A stretch of 64,000 nt of DNA, taken from assembly GCA_936936565.1 (NCBI GenBank), contig CAKZIX010000002.1, positions 1 to 64,000 of the forward strand. Direction: 5' to 3'. The translations under genes and the position numbers were made by a program. Shown here in pieces: positions 14,909 to 23,480 of this stretch (position 1 is the stretch's first letter; the number at the start of each line of letters is the position of its first letter). The notes under the pieces are model-generated. The model was not told where the DNA came from, made no database searches, and saw nothing but the letters and a program-made list of their open reading frames with translations. The DNA comes from an uncultured Nocardiaceae bacterium (lineage in GTDB: Bacteria > Actinomycetota > Actinomycetes > Mycobacteriales > Mycobacteriaceae).

Positions 14909-16059
14909 CCGAGACGACGACGAGACGGCGGCGGGACGCGAAATCCCGTCGTGCTGATTCCGATCACGTTCGCGGTGCGGCGCAGTCTGGATCGAGCGCC
15001 GGCGAGCGCAGTAACGAGGGAAGGCTGCCCCTGAAGGCGCTGCGGCCCACGCCCGAGCGCGGCGACGGCAAATCGAGCACCGCCCGGCGCGCGTACGAGC
15101 GCCGCCAGCAGCGGCTGGCCTTGGCCCGTGGTGAGCAGGTGCTGCCGCGGGGCCGGTTCGCGGCCCGAATCCCGTTCGTGGCGTGCATCATCGTGTTGCT
15201 GTCGGTCGGCCTCGGCGTGACGTTGCTGCTGACCACCCGCTCGGCGGAGGACAGCTACGTGCTGTCGGAGGCACGCCGGCACAATCAGCAGCTGGCCGAG
15301 CAGCTCGAAGCGCTGCAGCGCGACGTGGAGACTGCGGACTCGGCGCCGGACCTGGCGGCCCGGGCACGGGAACTCGGCATGATTCCGGCCAAGGATCCGG
15401 CGCGATTGGTGGTCGCGCCCGACGGCGCGGTCCGCGTGGTCGGCAAGCCCGAGCCGGCGCAGGGAGCTCCGGCGCCGCTGTTGAATACGCCTGCACCGCA
15501 ACCGGGTTCGCCGCAGACGTCGGCGCCGACCCCGGGTGCGCTGACCCCGGCGCCCGGCGCGCCCACACCTGCGCCGATGCCCGGCGCGCCCTGGCCGGCC
15601 GCGTCGTCGCCCGCCCCACTGCCCGTCGGGCAGACACCGGCGCCAGGCGCACCGCAGGCCACCGTGCCTGGCGCACCGCAAGCCCCCGTGCCCGGCGCAC
15701 CGCAGGCACCTGCCCCCGGGGCACCGCAGGCACCTGGCCCCGGGGCACCGCAGGCACCCGCGCCAAACGCACCGCAGGCACCCGCCCCAGGTGCACCGCA
15801 GGCGCCCGGCCCCGGCGCGCCGCAGGCTCCCGCCCCCGGCGCAGCGCAGGCACCGGCGCCCGGCGCACCGCAGGCACCGGCCCCGGGGCAGCCGAATTCC
15901 GGTGTTCCGCAGCCGAATCCGGAGTCGCCGCAGCCGGCGCCCAGCGCCCCGCGCGCCACGCCGCCACCGGCAAATAACCCGCAAGTGCGCGCGCAGGGAG
16001 AACAATTGGTCCCCGTGACGCTCCCGCAAGCAGCCCCGCCCGCCCAGGAGCAGCGGTGA
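14905..16059 (+). CDS. ftsL: FtsL-like septal protein with a long Pro/Ala/Gly/Gln repeat tail
   Basis: A 384-residue bitopic protein. The cytoplasmic basic N-terminus (about 1-92) is followed by one membrane helix IPFVACIIVLLSVGLGVTLL and a short coiled coil with SEARRHNQQLAEQLEALQRD, the FtsL core. From about residue 175 the chain is Pro-rich, with ten perfect-length octapeptides of xPGAPQAP type (residues about 246-325). Plain FtsL is near 100-130 residues, but the mycobacterial Rv2164c has a similar proline-rich tail. The helix and coiled coil would join FtsQ and FtsB-like partners and activate PbpB/FtsW at the septum. The tail is extracytoplasmic. ATG overlaps rsmH (ATGA), and the stop overlaps pbpB (GTGA). 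Confidence 0.82.
   Translation: MTETTTRRRRDAKSRRADSDHVRGAAQSGSSAGERSNEGRLPLKALRPTPERGDGKSSTARRAYERRQQRLALARGEQVLPRGRFAARIPFVACIIVLLSVGLGVTLLLTTRSAEDSYVLSEARRHNQQLAEQLEALQRDVETADSAPDLAARARELGMIPAKDPARLVVAPDGAVRVVGKPEPAQGAPAPLLNTPAPQPGSPQTSAPTPGALTPAPGAPTPAPMPGAPWPAASSPAPLPVGQTPAPGAPQATVPGAPQAPVPGAPQAPAPGAPQAPGPGAPQAPAPNAPQAPAPGAPQAPGPGAPQAPAPGAAQAPAPGAPQAPAPGQPNSGVPQPNPESPQPAPSAPRATPPPANNPQVRAQGEQLVPVTLPQAAPPAQEQR
15640..15879 (+). repeat. Ten 24-bp tandem repeats inside ftsL
   Basis: Ten in-frame 24-bp units encode octapeptides such as APGAPQAP, VPGAPQAP and GPGAPQAP, with a partial eleventh unit after. Units vary at synonymous and first-codon positions, so the array is not fresh. Length variation between strains is expected through slippage. 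Confidence 0.85.
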
Positions 16060-17882
16060 CTCGCCGCCGGCCGCGCCCTCGAGCCACTGGCACGCGGTTC
16101 GCGGCCGGCCGGTTCGTGATGTTCGTCGCGCTGGGAGTTGCTGCGGCGCAACTATTGTGGATTCAGACGATCGCCGCGCCGCGGCTGTCGGCCGAAGCGT
16201 CGCAGCAGCGCGCCACCCCGCAGGAGCTGCCTGCTACCCGCGGCGCGATCACCGATCGCGACGGAAAGCCCTTGGCGTTCACGATGGCGGCCAAGGCGCT
16301 CACGTTCCAGCCGGTCCGGGTGCGCAAGGAGCTGGAGCAGGCGCGTGCGAAGAGTTCCAAGGCACCCGATCCGCAGGAACGGCTGGAGGCGATCGCCAAG
16401 AAGATCGGCGAGAAGCTGAGTCCGCAGGTCACCGAGAGCGCCACGCTGAAGCTGCTGCAGTCCGACGAGCAGTTCGTCTACCTGGCCAAGTACGTCGATC
16501 CCGCGGTGGCCGCAGAGATCGCGAAGGAGTTCCCGCAGGTCGGGCTGGAACGCCAAGACAAGCGGCAGTATCCCGGCGGGTCGCTGGCGGCCAACGTCGT
16601 CGGCGCGGTGGGCTGGGACGGCCACGGCCGCAACGGCATCGAGAGCGTGCTCGACTCCGCGCTGGCCGGCACCAACGGCTCGCAGACCTACGATCGCGGC
16701 TCCGACGGCGCGGTGATCCCGGGCAGCTGGCGCGACAAGCAGCCCGCGGTGGACGGCTCGACCGTCGAGCTGACGCTGGACTCGGACCTGCAGTACTTCG
16801 TGCAGCAGCAGGTCCAGCAGGCCAAGGACCTGTCGCGCTCGCGCAATGCCTCTGCGGTGGTGCTGGATTCGCACACCGGTGAGGTGCTCGCGATGAGCAA
16901 CGACAACACCTTCAACGCGGCCAACGGCATCGACAAGGCGGGCAACGCGCAGTTGGGCAACCTGCCGGTCAGTTCGCCGTTCGAACCCGGATCGGTCAAC
17001 AAGATCGTCACGGCCGCCGCGGCTCTGGAATACGGCCTGACCAATCCCGATGAGGTACTGCAGGTTCCGGGGACCATCCGGATGGGCGGGGTCTCCGTGC
17101 AGGACGCGTGGCCGCACGGCGTGCTGCCGTTCACCACCACGGGCATCTTCGGCAAGTCGTCCAACGTGGGCACGCTGATGCTCGCGCAGCGGGTCGGTGA
17201 AGACCGCTATGCAGACATGTTGCGCCGCTTCGGGCTCGGCCAGCGCACCGACGTCGGCCTGGAGGGCGAGAGCAGCGGCGTGGTGCCCAGCCGGGAGCAG
17301 TGGTCGGGCAGCACGTTCGCGAACCTGCCGATCGGTCAGGGCCTGACGATGACGTTGCTGCAGATGACCGGCATGTACCAGGCGGTGGCCAACGACGGCG
17401 TGCGGATTCCGCCGCGGGTCGTGCGCGCGACGGTCGACGCCAACGGACGGCGCACCGAGGCGGCACAGCCCGACGGTGTCCGAGTGGTCAGCGAGGCGAC
17501 ATCGAAGACGTTGCGCAACGTGTTCCGGTCGGTCACGCAGCGCGATCCGATGGGCGTGCAGCAGGGCACCGGCTGGTCGGCGGCGGTCGAGGGCTACCAG
17601 ATCGCCGGCAAGACGGGCACCGCGCAGAAGGTCGACCCCAAGTGCAAGTGCTACTCCAGCTCGGACTACTGGATCACCTTCGCCGGGATCGCGCCCGCCG
17701 ACAACCCGCGTTACGTCATCGGGATCATGCTCGACGATCCGGACGTGGGCGTGGACGGGCGTCCGGAAACCGCGGGCTCGGCGGCGCCGTTGTTCCACAG
17801 CATCGCGTCGTGGTTGTTGCAGCGTGACGGAGTGCCGCTGTCTCCCGATCCGGGGCCTCGTCTGGTTCTCGAGGCGCACTGA
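16056..17882 (+). CDS. pbpB: Septal transpeptidase PbpB (PBP3/FtsI class B)
   Basis: This 608-residue class B penicillin-binding protein has a basic N-terminus, one membrane helix (about 20-38), a dimerisation domain and a transpeptidase domain. Active-site motifs are SVNK in PFEPGSVNK (Ser near 313), SSN in GKSSNVG (about 368) and KTG in AGKTGTAQK (about 519). A mycobacterial-type Cys pair follows (PKCKCYSSS). It crosslinks septal peptidoglycan with FtsW. The GTG start overlaps the ftsL stop. TAGGCT just past the gene (17883-17888) could provide an internal promoter for murE onward. Length matches mycobacterial PbpB. Confidence 0.93.
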   Translation: MTRRRPRPRATGTRFAAGRFVMFVALGVAAAQLLWIQTIAAPRLSAEASQQRATPQELPATRGAITDRDGKPLAFTMAAKALTFQPVRVRKELEQARAKSSKAPDPQERLEAIAKKIGEKLSPQVTESATLKLLQSDEQFVYLAKYVDPAVAAEIAKEFPQVGLERQDKRQYPGGSLAANVVGAVGWDGHGRNGIESVLDSALAGTNGSQTYDRGSDGAVIPGSWRDKQPAVDGSTVELTLDSDLQYFVQQQVQQAKDLSRSRNASAVVLDSHTGEVLAMSNDNTFNAANGIDKAGNAQLGNLPVSSPFEPGSVNKIVTAAAALEYGLTNPDEVLQVPGTIRMGGVSVQDAWPHGVLPFTTTGIFGKSSNVGTLMLAQRVGEDRYADMLRRFGLGQRTDVGLEGESSGVVPSREQWSGSTFANLPIGQGLTMTLLQMTGMYQAVANDGVRIPPRVVRATVDANGRRTEAAQPDGVRVVSEATSKTLRNVFRSVTQRDPMGVQQGTGWSAAVEGYQIAGKTGTAQKVDPKCKCYSSSDYWITFAGIAPADNPRYVIGIMLDDPDVGVDGRPETAGSAAPLFHSIASWLLQRDGVPLSPDPGPRLVLEAH

Positions 17883-17940
17883 CTAGGCTCTTGCGACGGG
17901 TTTCCCGCGCGGGCCCTGCGGATCGACAATAAGGAGACAG

Positions 17941-19422
17941 GTGCGGCCGTCACACGTCGCGGCAACTGCCGTCGAACGCCTCGCCGAACTGAGCGATGCG
18001 CGGCTCGTCGGCGCGGGCCGCGCAGTCACGGGTGTCGAGTTGCGCGCCCAGCACGTGCAGCCGGGTGATCTGTTCGCCGCGCTGCCCGGTGCCCGGGCGC
18101 ACGGTGCCGATTTCGCGGCCACCGCACTCGAGCAGGGCGCGGCGGCGGTGCTCACCGACGCGGCGGGCGCGCAGCGGTTGCCTGCCGACGTGCCGGTGCT
18201 GGTGCACCCGAACCCGCGCCGCGTGCTCGGCCGGCTGTCGTCGGAGATCTACGGCAACCCGTCGCAGCGGCTGCAGATCATCGGCATCACCGGAACCTCC
18301 GGCAAGACGACGACCTCTTACCTGGTCGAGGCGGGCCTGAACGCGGGCGGCCGGACCACCGGGCTGATCGGCACCATCGAGACGCGGATCGCCGGGCAAC
18401 GCGTGCCGAGCGCGCTCACCACGCCGGAGGCACCGCAGTTGCATGCCCTGTTCGCGGCGATGATCGAGCGCGGCGTCGACGCGGTGGTGATGGAGGTGTC
18501 CAGCCATGCGCTGACGCTGGGCCGCGTCGACGGCACCGGCTTCGACATCGGCGCATTCACCAACCTGTCCCAGGATCACCTGGACTTCCACGACAGCTTC
18601 GAGGACTACTTCGCCGCCAAGACGCGGCTGTTCACTCGCGACTCGGCGGTGCACGCCCAGCGCGCGGTGCTGTGCGTGGACGACGTCTGGGGTCAGCGGT
18701 TGGCGAAAATGACTGCGCAGCCGCCGGTTACGGTCGCCACGCGCGGTCCCGCCGACTGGACGGCCGGGGCGGTGTCCGCCGAGCTGGGCGGCCAGCGGTT
18801 CTCGATCACCGGCCCCGCGCGCACCCTGCCCGACGTGCAACTGGCCCTGCCCGGCGCCTACAACGTCGCCAATGCCCTGCTGGCCGTTGCGATCTGCGCC
18901 GAAGCCGGGGTGGACGCCGCGCAGGCGGCGGGCGCGCTGGCCACCGTCGAGGTGCCCGGGCGGGTGCAGCGCGTGGATCGGGGGCAGCCGTTTCTGGCGG
19001 TCGTCGATTACGCGCACAAGCCCGGCGCGCTGGAGGCGGTCATCGCCACGCTGCGCGGGCACACGCACGGCCGCGTCGGTGTCGTCATCGGTGCCGGGGG
19101 CGACCGCGACGTATCCAAACGTCCACTGATGGGCGAGGTTTCGGCCAAGCTGGCCGATCTGGTGATCGTCACCGACGACAATCCGCGCAGCGAAGACCCG
19201 GCTGCGATCCGCGCCGCGGTGCTGTCCGGCGCCACCGGCAATGCCGAGGTTCGCGAGATCGGCGATCGGGCGCAAGCGATTGCGGCCGTGGTGAATTGGG
19301 CCCAGCCCGGCGACGTCGTGCTGATCGCGGGCAAGGGCCACGAGACGGGCCAGGAGATCGCCGGGGTGAAGCACCCGTTCGACGACCGCGACGTATTGGC
19401 GGCGGCCTTGGAGGCGCGATGA
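17941..19422 (+). CDS. murE: UDP-MurNAc-L-Ala-D-Glu:meso-DAP ligase MurE
   Basis: A 493-residue Mur ligase. The ATP-binding loop GITGTSGKTTT lies near residues 114-124, the substrate motif TTPEAPQL follows, and DDNPRSEDP (about 412-420) contains DNPR, the signature for meso-diaminopimelate rather than lysine. So the third residue of the stem peptide should be meso-DAP, as in all Corynebacteriales. The GTG at 17941 follows AAGGAGACAG. The 58-nt gap from pbpB contains a possible promoter (TAGGCT). The stop overlaps a 26-codon micro-ORF that leads into murF. Confidence 0.94.
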   Translation: MRPSHVAATAVERLAELSDARLVGAGRAVTGVELRAQHVQPGDLFAALPGARAHGADFAATALEQGAAAVLTDAAGAQRLPADVPVLVHPNPRRVLGRLSSEIYGNPSQRLQIIGITGTSGKTTTSYLVEAGLNAGGRTTGLIGTIETRIAGQRVPSALTTPEAPQLHALFAAMIERGVDAVVMEVSSHALTLGRVDGTGFDIGAFTNLSQDHLDFHDSFEDYFAAKTRLFTRDSAVHAQRAVLCVDDVWGQRLAKMTAQPPVTVATRGPADWTAGAVSAELGGQRFSITGPARTLPDVQLALPGAYNVANALLAVAICAEAGVDAAQAAGALATVEVPGRVQRVDRGQPFLAVVDYAHKPGALEAVIATLRGHTHGRVGVVIGAGGDRDVSKRPLMGEVSAKLADLVIVTDDNPRSEDPAAIRAAVLSGATGNAEVREIGDRAQAIAAVVNWAQPGDVVLIAGKGHETGQEIAGVKHPFDDRDVLAAALEAR

Positions 19423-19499
19423 CGGATACTCGGCGCAGCCCCGTCGTCGGCGCCGACCGGGTGCGGGTGTCCCGCAGGACACTGGAGGCGCTGCAATGA
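19419..19499 (+). CDS. Possible 26-residue micro-ORF bridging murE and murF
   Basis: The ATG at 19419 overlaps the murE stop (ATGA) and the TGA at 19497-19499 overlaps the murF ATG (ATGA). The peptide starts MTDTRRSPVVGADRVR and is basic, with no recognisable motif. Both 4-nt overlaps fit translational coupling, so ribosomes could pass murE - micro-ORF - murF without release. It might equally be a chance frame in a 73-nt gap; murF also has its own GGAG about 10 nt upstream. Confidence 0.3.
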   Translation: MTDTRRSPVVGADRVRVSRRTLEALQ

Positions 19500-21001
19500 T
19501 TCCGTTGACGATCGCCGAGGTGGCCGACATCGTCGGCGGCACGCTGCACGACGTACCCGACCCGCACTTCACCATCACCGGAACGGTCGAATTCGATTCG
19601 CGCAAGGTGACATCCGGTGGCTTGTTCGTCGCGCTCCCCGGCGCCCGGGTGGACGGCCACGACCATGCCGCGGGCGCGGTCGCCGCGGGTGCGGCGGCGG
19701 TGCTGGCGGCCCGCCCGGTCGGCGTGCCGGCCATCGTGGTCGACAAGATCGCGCCCACCGGCGGCCAGGTCGTCGGTGCGCTCGAACACGACAGCGACGG
19801 CTCCGGTGCGGGAGTGCTTGCCGCCCTTGGCAAATTGGCGCGGGCGAGCGTCGACCGGCTGGCCGCCAAGGGGCTGCGCGTCGTCGGCGTCACCGGGTCC
19901 TCCGGCAAGACCTCCACCAAGGATCTGCTGGCCGCCGTGCTGGCGCCGCTGGCCGGTACCGCGCCGAATGCCCTGGTGGCGCCGCCGGGTTCGTTCAACA
20001 ACGAACTGGGCCACCCGTGGACGGCGCTACGCGCCGACGAATCCACCAAATTCCTGGTGCTGGAGCTGTCCGCGCGGGGGCCGGGGCACATCCGCACGCT
20101 CGCCGAGATCGCCCCGCCGCGCATCGGAGTGGTGCTCAACGTGGGTACCGCGCACCTGGGTGAGTTCGGCTCGCGCGAGGTGATCGCGCAGACGAAAGGC
20201 GAACTCGTCGAAGCACTTCCGGCGGACGGGGTCGCGGTGTTGAACGTCGACGATCCCGCGGTGGCCGCGATGGCGCGGCGCACGCAGGCACGCGTCGTCT
20301 TCGTCGGACAGGGCAGCAAGGCCGATCTGCGGGCCACCGACGTCACCCTCGACGAGCAGGCGCGCGCCTCGTTCCGGATGAACGGGGTGCCCGTCACGCT
20401 GGCCGTGCACGGCGAGCACCAGGTGGGCAACGCGCTGTCGGCCGCCGCGGTGGCCATCGAATGCGGGGCCACGCCCGAGCAGGCCGCCCACGCGCTCGGT
20501 GCCGCCAAGGCCGCCTCGGCCCGGCGCATGGACGTGCGTACCCGCGCCGACGGCGTCACCGTCATCAACGACTCCTACAACGCCAACCCCGACTCCATGA
20601 AGGCCGGCATCAAGGCGCTGGTGTCGATGGCACGCGCCGCCGCGCAGCCGCGGCGCACCTGGGCGGTGCTCGGCGAGATGGGCGAGCTGGGCGCGGACTC
20701 GGTGGTCGAGCACGACGCCATCGGGCGCTACGCGGTGCGTCTGGACGTGAACCGGCTGATCGCCGTGGGCTCGAGCCGCCCGGTGCGGGCCTTGCATCAG
20801 GGTGCGGTGATGGAAGGTTCCTGGGACAACGAGTCGGTCGTCGTGGCCGACGTCGACGCCGCGCTGGCAATTTTGGAGGCCGAGCTGCGTCCTGGTGACC
20901 TGGTGTTGGTCAAGGCATCGCAATCAGTTGGTCTGTGGGTCATCGCAGACCGGCTAGTCTCTGAGCCTGCGCAGCGAGACCGAACGGGAGATCAACGTTG
21001 A
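19496..21001 (+). CDS. murF: UDP-MurNAc-tripeptide:D-Ala-D-Ala ligase MurF
   Basis: A 501-residue Mur ligase that adds D-Ala-D-Ala to complete the UDP-MurNAc pentapeptide in the cytoplasm. The ATP loop GVTGSSGKTSTK lies near residue 131. SFNNELGHP and LELSARGPGHI are MurF-type central motifs, and NDSYNANPDSMKAGIKAL is the strongly conserved MurF block near residue 355. The ATG at 19496 has GGAG about 10 nt upstream. The last codons overlap the TTG start of mraY (TTGA). Length and order are normal. Confidence 0.94.
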   Translation: MIPLTIAEVADIVGGTLHDVPDPHFTITGTVEFDSRKVTSGGLFVALPGARVDGHDHAAGAVAAGAAAVLAARPVGVPAIVVDKIAPTGGQVVGALEHDSDGSGAGVLAALGKLARASVDRLAAKGLRVVGVTGSSGKTSTKDLLAAVLAPLAGTAPNALVAPPGSFNNELGHPWTALRADESTKFLVLELSARGPGHIRTLAEIAPPRIGVVLNVGTAHLGEFGSREVIAQTKGELVEALPADGVAVLNVDDPAVAAMARRTQARVVFVGQGSKADLRATDVTLDEQARASFRMNGVPVTLAVHGEHQVGNALSAAAVAIECGATPEQAAHALGAAKAASARRMDVRTRADGVTVINDSYNANPDSMKAGIKALVSMARAAAQPRRTWAVLGEMGELGADSVVEHDAIGRYAVRLDVNRLIAVGSSRPVRALHQGAVMEGSWDNESVVVADVDAALAILEAELRPGDLVLVKASQSVGLWVIADRLVSEPAQRDRTGDQR

Positions 21002-22077
21002 GGCAGATTCTTTTCGCGGGTGGTATTGCACTCGCCGTCTCGATCTTGCTGACCCCACTGCTGATCAGGACCTTCTCCAAGCAGGGCTTCGGGCAGGAGA
21101 TCCGGGTCGAGGGCCCGGAAAGTCATCAGTCCAAGCGCGGCACGCCGACGATGGGTGGCGTCGCGATCATCGCCGGCATCTGGGCCGGCTACTGGGGCAG
21201 CCACCTCATCGGCATCGGATACGACGCCGAGGGCCCGACGGCGTCGGGCCTGCTGGTGCTGGGCCTGGCCACCGCGCTGGCCGGCGTCGGCTTCCTGGAC
21301 GACTTCATCAAGATCCGCCGTCAGCGCAACCTCGGGTTGAACAAGACGGCCAAGCTGGTCGGGCAGCTGGTGGCGACGCTCATCTTCGGCGTGCTGGCGC
21401 TGCAGTTCGCCAACGACAACGGGCTCACCCCGGGCAGCGTGCACCTGTCCTACGTCCGCGACATCACCACGGTGTCGATGGGTGCGCTGGTGTTCATCGT
21501 GTGGTGTTACGCGATCATCAGCGGCTGGTCCAACGCGGTGAACCTCACCGACGGCCTGGACGGTCTGGCTGCGGGATCGATGAGCCTGGTGCTCGGCTCC
21601 TACGTCATCATCACCTTCTGGCAATACCGCAACGCCTGCTCCACCAATCCGGGCCCGGGCTGTTACGACGTGCGCGATCCGCTCGATCTGGCGCTGATCT
21701 GCGGCGCGGGTGCCGGCGCCTGCGTCGGCTTCCTCTGGTGGAACGCCGCCCCGGCGAAGATCTTCATGGGTGATACGGGCTCGCTCGCGCTCGGCGGCCT
21801 GCTCGCCGGCCTGTCCATCACCACCCGCACCGAGCTGCTCATGGTCGTCATCGGCGCGCTGTTCGTCGCCGAGGTCGGTTCCGTCGTCATTCAGGTGGCG
21901 GCGTTCAAATCGAGCCGGCGCCGGGTGTTCCGCATGGCGCCGTTCCATCACCACTTCGAGCTCGGCGGCTGGGCCGAAACCACGGTCATCATCCGGTTCT
22001 GGCTGCTTGCGGCCATCGCATGTGCGGTCGGCTTGTTCCTCTTCTACAGCGAGTACCTGGCGGCAGTCGGCGATTGA
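20998..22077 (+). CDS. mraY: Phospho-MurNAc-pentapeptide translocase MraY
   Basis: This 359-residue integral membrane enzyme with ten helices makes lipid I from undecaprenyl phosphate and UDP-MurNAc-pentapeptide. Signatures include HQSKRGTPTMGG, FLDDFIKIR (catalytic DD), NAVNLTDGLDGLAAG and MGDTGSLALGGLL, plus the His-rich MAPFHHHFELGG. The TTG start at 20998 overlaps the murF stop (TTGA) and gives MRQILFAGG, matching the mycobacterial N-terminus; no other start fits. The stop touches the murD start (TGATG). Confidence 0.94.
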   Translation: MRQILFAGGIALAVSILLTPLLIRTFSKQGFGQEIRVEGPESHQSKRGTPTMGGVAIIAGIWAGYWGSHLIGIGYDAEGPTASGLLVLGLATALAGVGFLDDFIKIRRQRNLGLNKTAKLVGQLVATLIFGVLALQFANDNGLTPGSVHLSYVRDITTVSMGALVFIVWCYAIISGWSNAVNLTDGLDGLAAGSMSLVLGSYVIITFWQYRNACSTNPGPGCYDVRDPLDLALICGAGAGACVGFLWWNAAPAKIFMGDTGSLALGGLLAGLSITTRTELLMVVIGALFVAEVGSVVIQVAAFKSSRRRVFRMAPFHHHFELGGWAETTVIIRFWLLAAIACAVGLFLFYSEYLAAVGD

Positions 22078-23480
22078 TGGATCTCCAGGATCTGCGTGAC
22101 CGCGACGTCCTCGTCGCCGGGTGGGGCGTGTCCGGCCGGGCCCTGGTGGCGCCGCTGCGTGATCTCGGCGCCCGGATCACCGTCCTCGACGCCAAGCCGG
22201 TCGACGGCATGCGCGCCGTCACGCCGGACACGGTGCGAGTGGACGAGTTCGCGCTCGTCGTCACCAGTCCCGGATTCCGGCCGACCGATCCGACGCTGAC
22301 CGCGGCCGCCGCCCGCGGCATTCCGGTGTGGGGGGACATCGAGTTTGCCTGGCGCCTCGATCAGGCGCAGGTGTACGGGCCGGCGCGCACCTGGCTGGTG
22401 GTGACCGGCACCAACGGCAAAACCACCACCACCTCGATGCTGCACGCCATCCTGGAGGCGGCGGAGCGGCCGTCCGCAGCGTGCGGAAACATCGGCTTGC
22501 CGGTGGTCGACGTGTTGCGCACCGACGCTCAGGTACTCGCGATGGAACTGTCGAGCTTCCAACTGCACTGGGCGCCGTCGGTGCGTCCGCGGGCCGGTGT
22601 CATCCTCAACATCGCCGAAGACCACCTGGACTGGCACGGCGGCATGCCCGGCTACATCGAGGCAAAGCTGCAGGCACTCACCGGCGCGGTCGGCGTGCTG
22701 GGTCTCGACGATCCGGTCGCCGGGGCGCTCGGCCCGCGCTCACAGGCCGAGCGCACCATCGGATTCCGGCTCGGCGAACCCGGTGCGGACGAACTCGGGG
22801 TCGTCGGAAATCGTCTGGTGGACCGGGCTTTCGGCGACGGCGTCGATGCCGCGGGCGCGGTCGAATCGCCCGGCGCCGGCGTCGATCTGATCGGCACCGA
22901 CGAGATCGATCCGCCGGGCCCGGCCGGGATTCTCGATGCCCTCGCCGCCGCGGCGCTGGCCCGCTCGGTCGGTGTGGCGCCGGAGGCGGTCGCGGCCGGG
23001 TTGCGTGCGCACCGGGTCGGCCCGCACCGTGCGACGCGGGTGCGCGAGCTGAACGGCGTGACGTTCGTCGACGACTCCAAGGCCACCAACCCGCACGCCG
23101 CGCGCTCGTCGCTGCTGGCCCACCCGCGCGTGGTGTGGATCGCGGGCGGGCAACTCAAGGGCGCCGCGGTCGACGAGCTGGTCGCCGAGGTCGCGCCGCG
23201 GCTCGTTGGGGCCGTGCTCATCGGTCAGGATGCGGCGCAGATCGCAGCCGCAATGTCGCGACACGCGCCCGAGGTCCCCGTCGTCTCGCTGCCGCCGGGA
23301 GACGATGCAGAAGTGACTATGGGGAATGCTGTGACAGCTGCGGCGACGTTCGCGCGCCCCGGTGACGCGGTGTTGCTGGCCCCGGCGGCGGCCTCGCTGG
23401 ACATGTTCCGCAGCTACGGTCACCGCGGCGATGCCTTTGCCGCCGCGGCGAATTCGCTGACCGAGGACGATCTGGCATGA
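22077..23480 (+). CDS. murD: UDP-MurNAc-L-Ala:D-Glu ligase MurD
   Basis: A 467-residue Mur ligase. The N-terminal UMP-binding domain has VAGWGVSGRALV. The ATP loop VVTGTNGKTTTTS lies near residue 108, then CGNIGLPV, ELSSFQL and NIAEDHLDWH, all MurD blocks. It adds D-glutamate to UDP-MurNAc-L-alanine. The segment around residues 240-285, rich in Asp/Gly (GVDAAGAVESPGAG), is a short lineage-specific insertion. ATG at 22077 overlaps the mraY stop by one base. Stop overlaps ftsW (ATGA). Confidence 0.93.
   Translation: MDLQDLRDRDVLVAGWGVSGRALVAPLRDLGARITVLDAKPVDGMRAVTPDTVRVDEFALVVTSPGFRPTDPTLTAAAARGIPVWGDIEFAWRLDQAQVYGPARTWLVVTGTNGKTTTTSMLHAILEAAERPSAACGNIGLPVVDVLRTDAQVLAMELSSFQLHWAPSVRPRAGVILNIAEDHLDWHGGMPGYIEAKLQALTGAVGVLGLDDPVAGALGPRSQAERTIGFRLGEPGADELGVVGNRLVDRAFGDGVDAAGAVESPGAGVDLIGTDEIDPPGPAGILDALAAAALARSVGVAPEAVAAGLRAHRVGPHRATRVRELNGVTFVDDSKATNPHAARSSLLAHPRVVWIAGGQLKGAAVDELVAEVAPRLVGAVLIGQDAAQIAAAMSRHAPEVPVVSLPPGDDAEVTMGNAVTAAATFARPGDAVLLAPAAASLDMFRSYGHRGDAFAAAANSLTEDDLA

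Noticed and set aside
15640..15879. Regular 24-bp repeats considered as a CRISPR array
   Set aside because: Units are contiguous with no spacers, in frame, and encode a Pro-rich tail of FtsL. No CRISPR or cas genes were seen anywhere.
16152..17879. Leftward 575-codon frame opposite pbpB
   Set aside because: Composition (Arg, Gln, His, Leu) and lack of motifs mark it as an antisense shadow of the transpeptidase gene.
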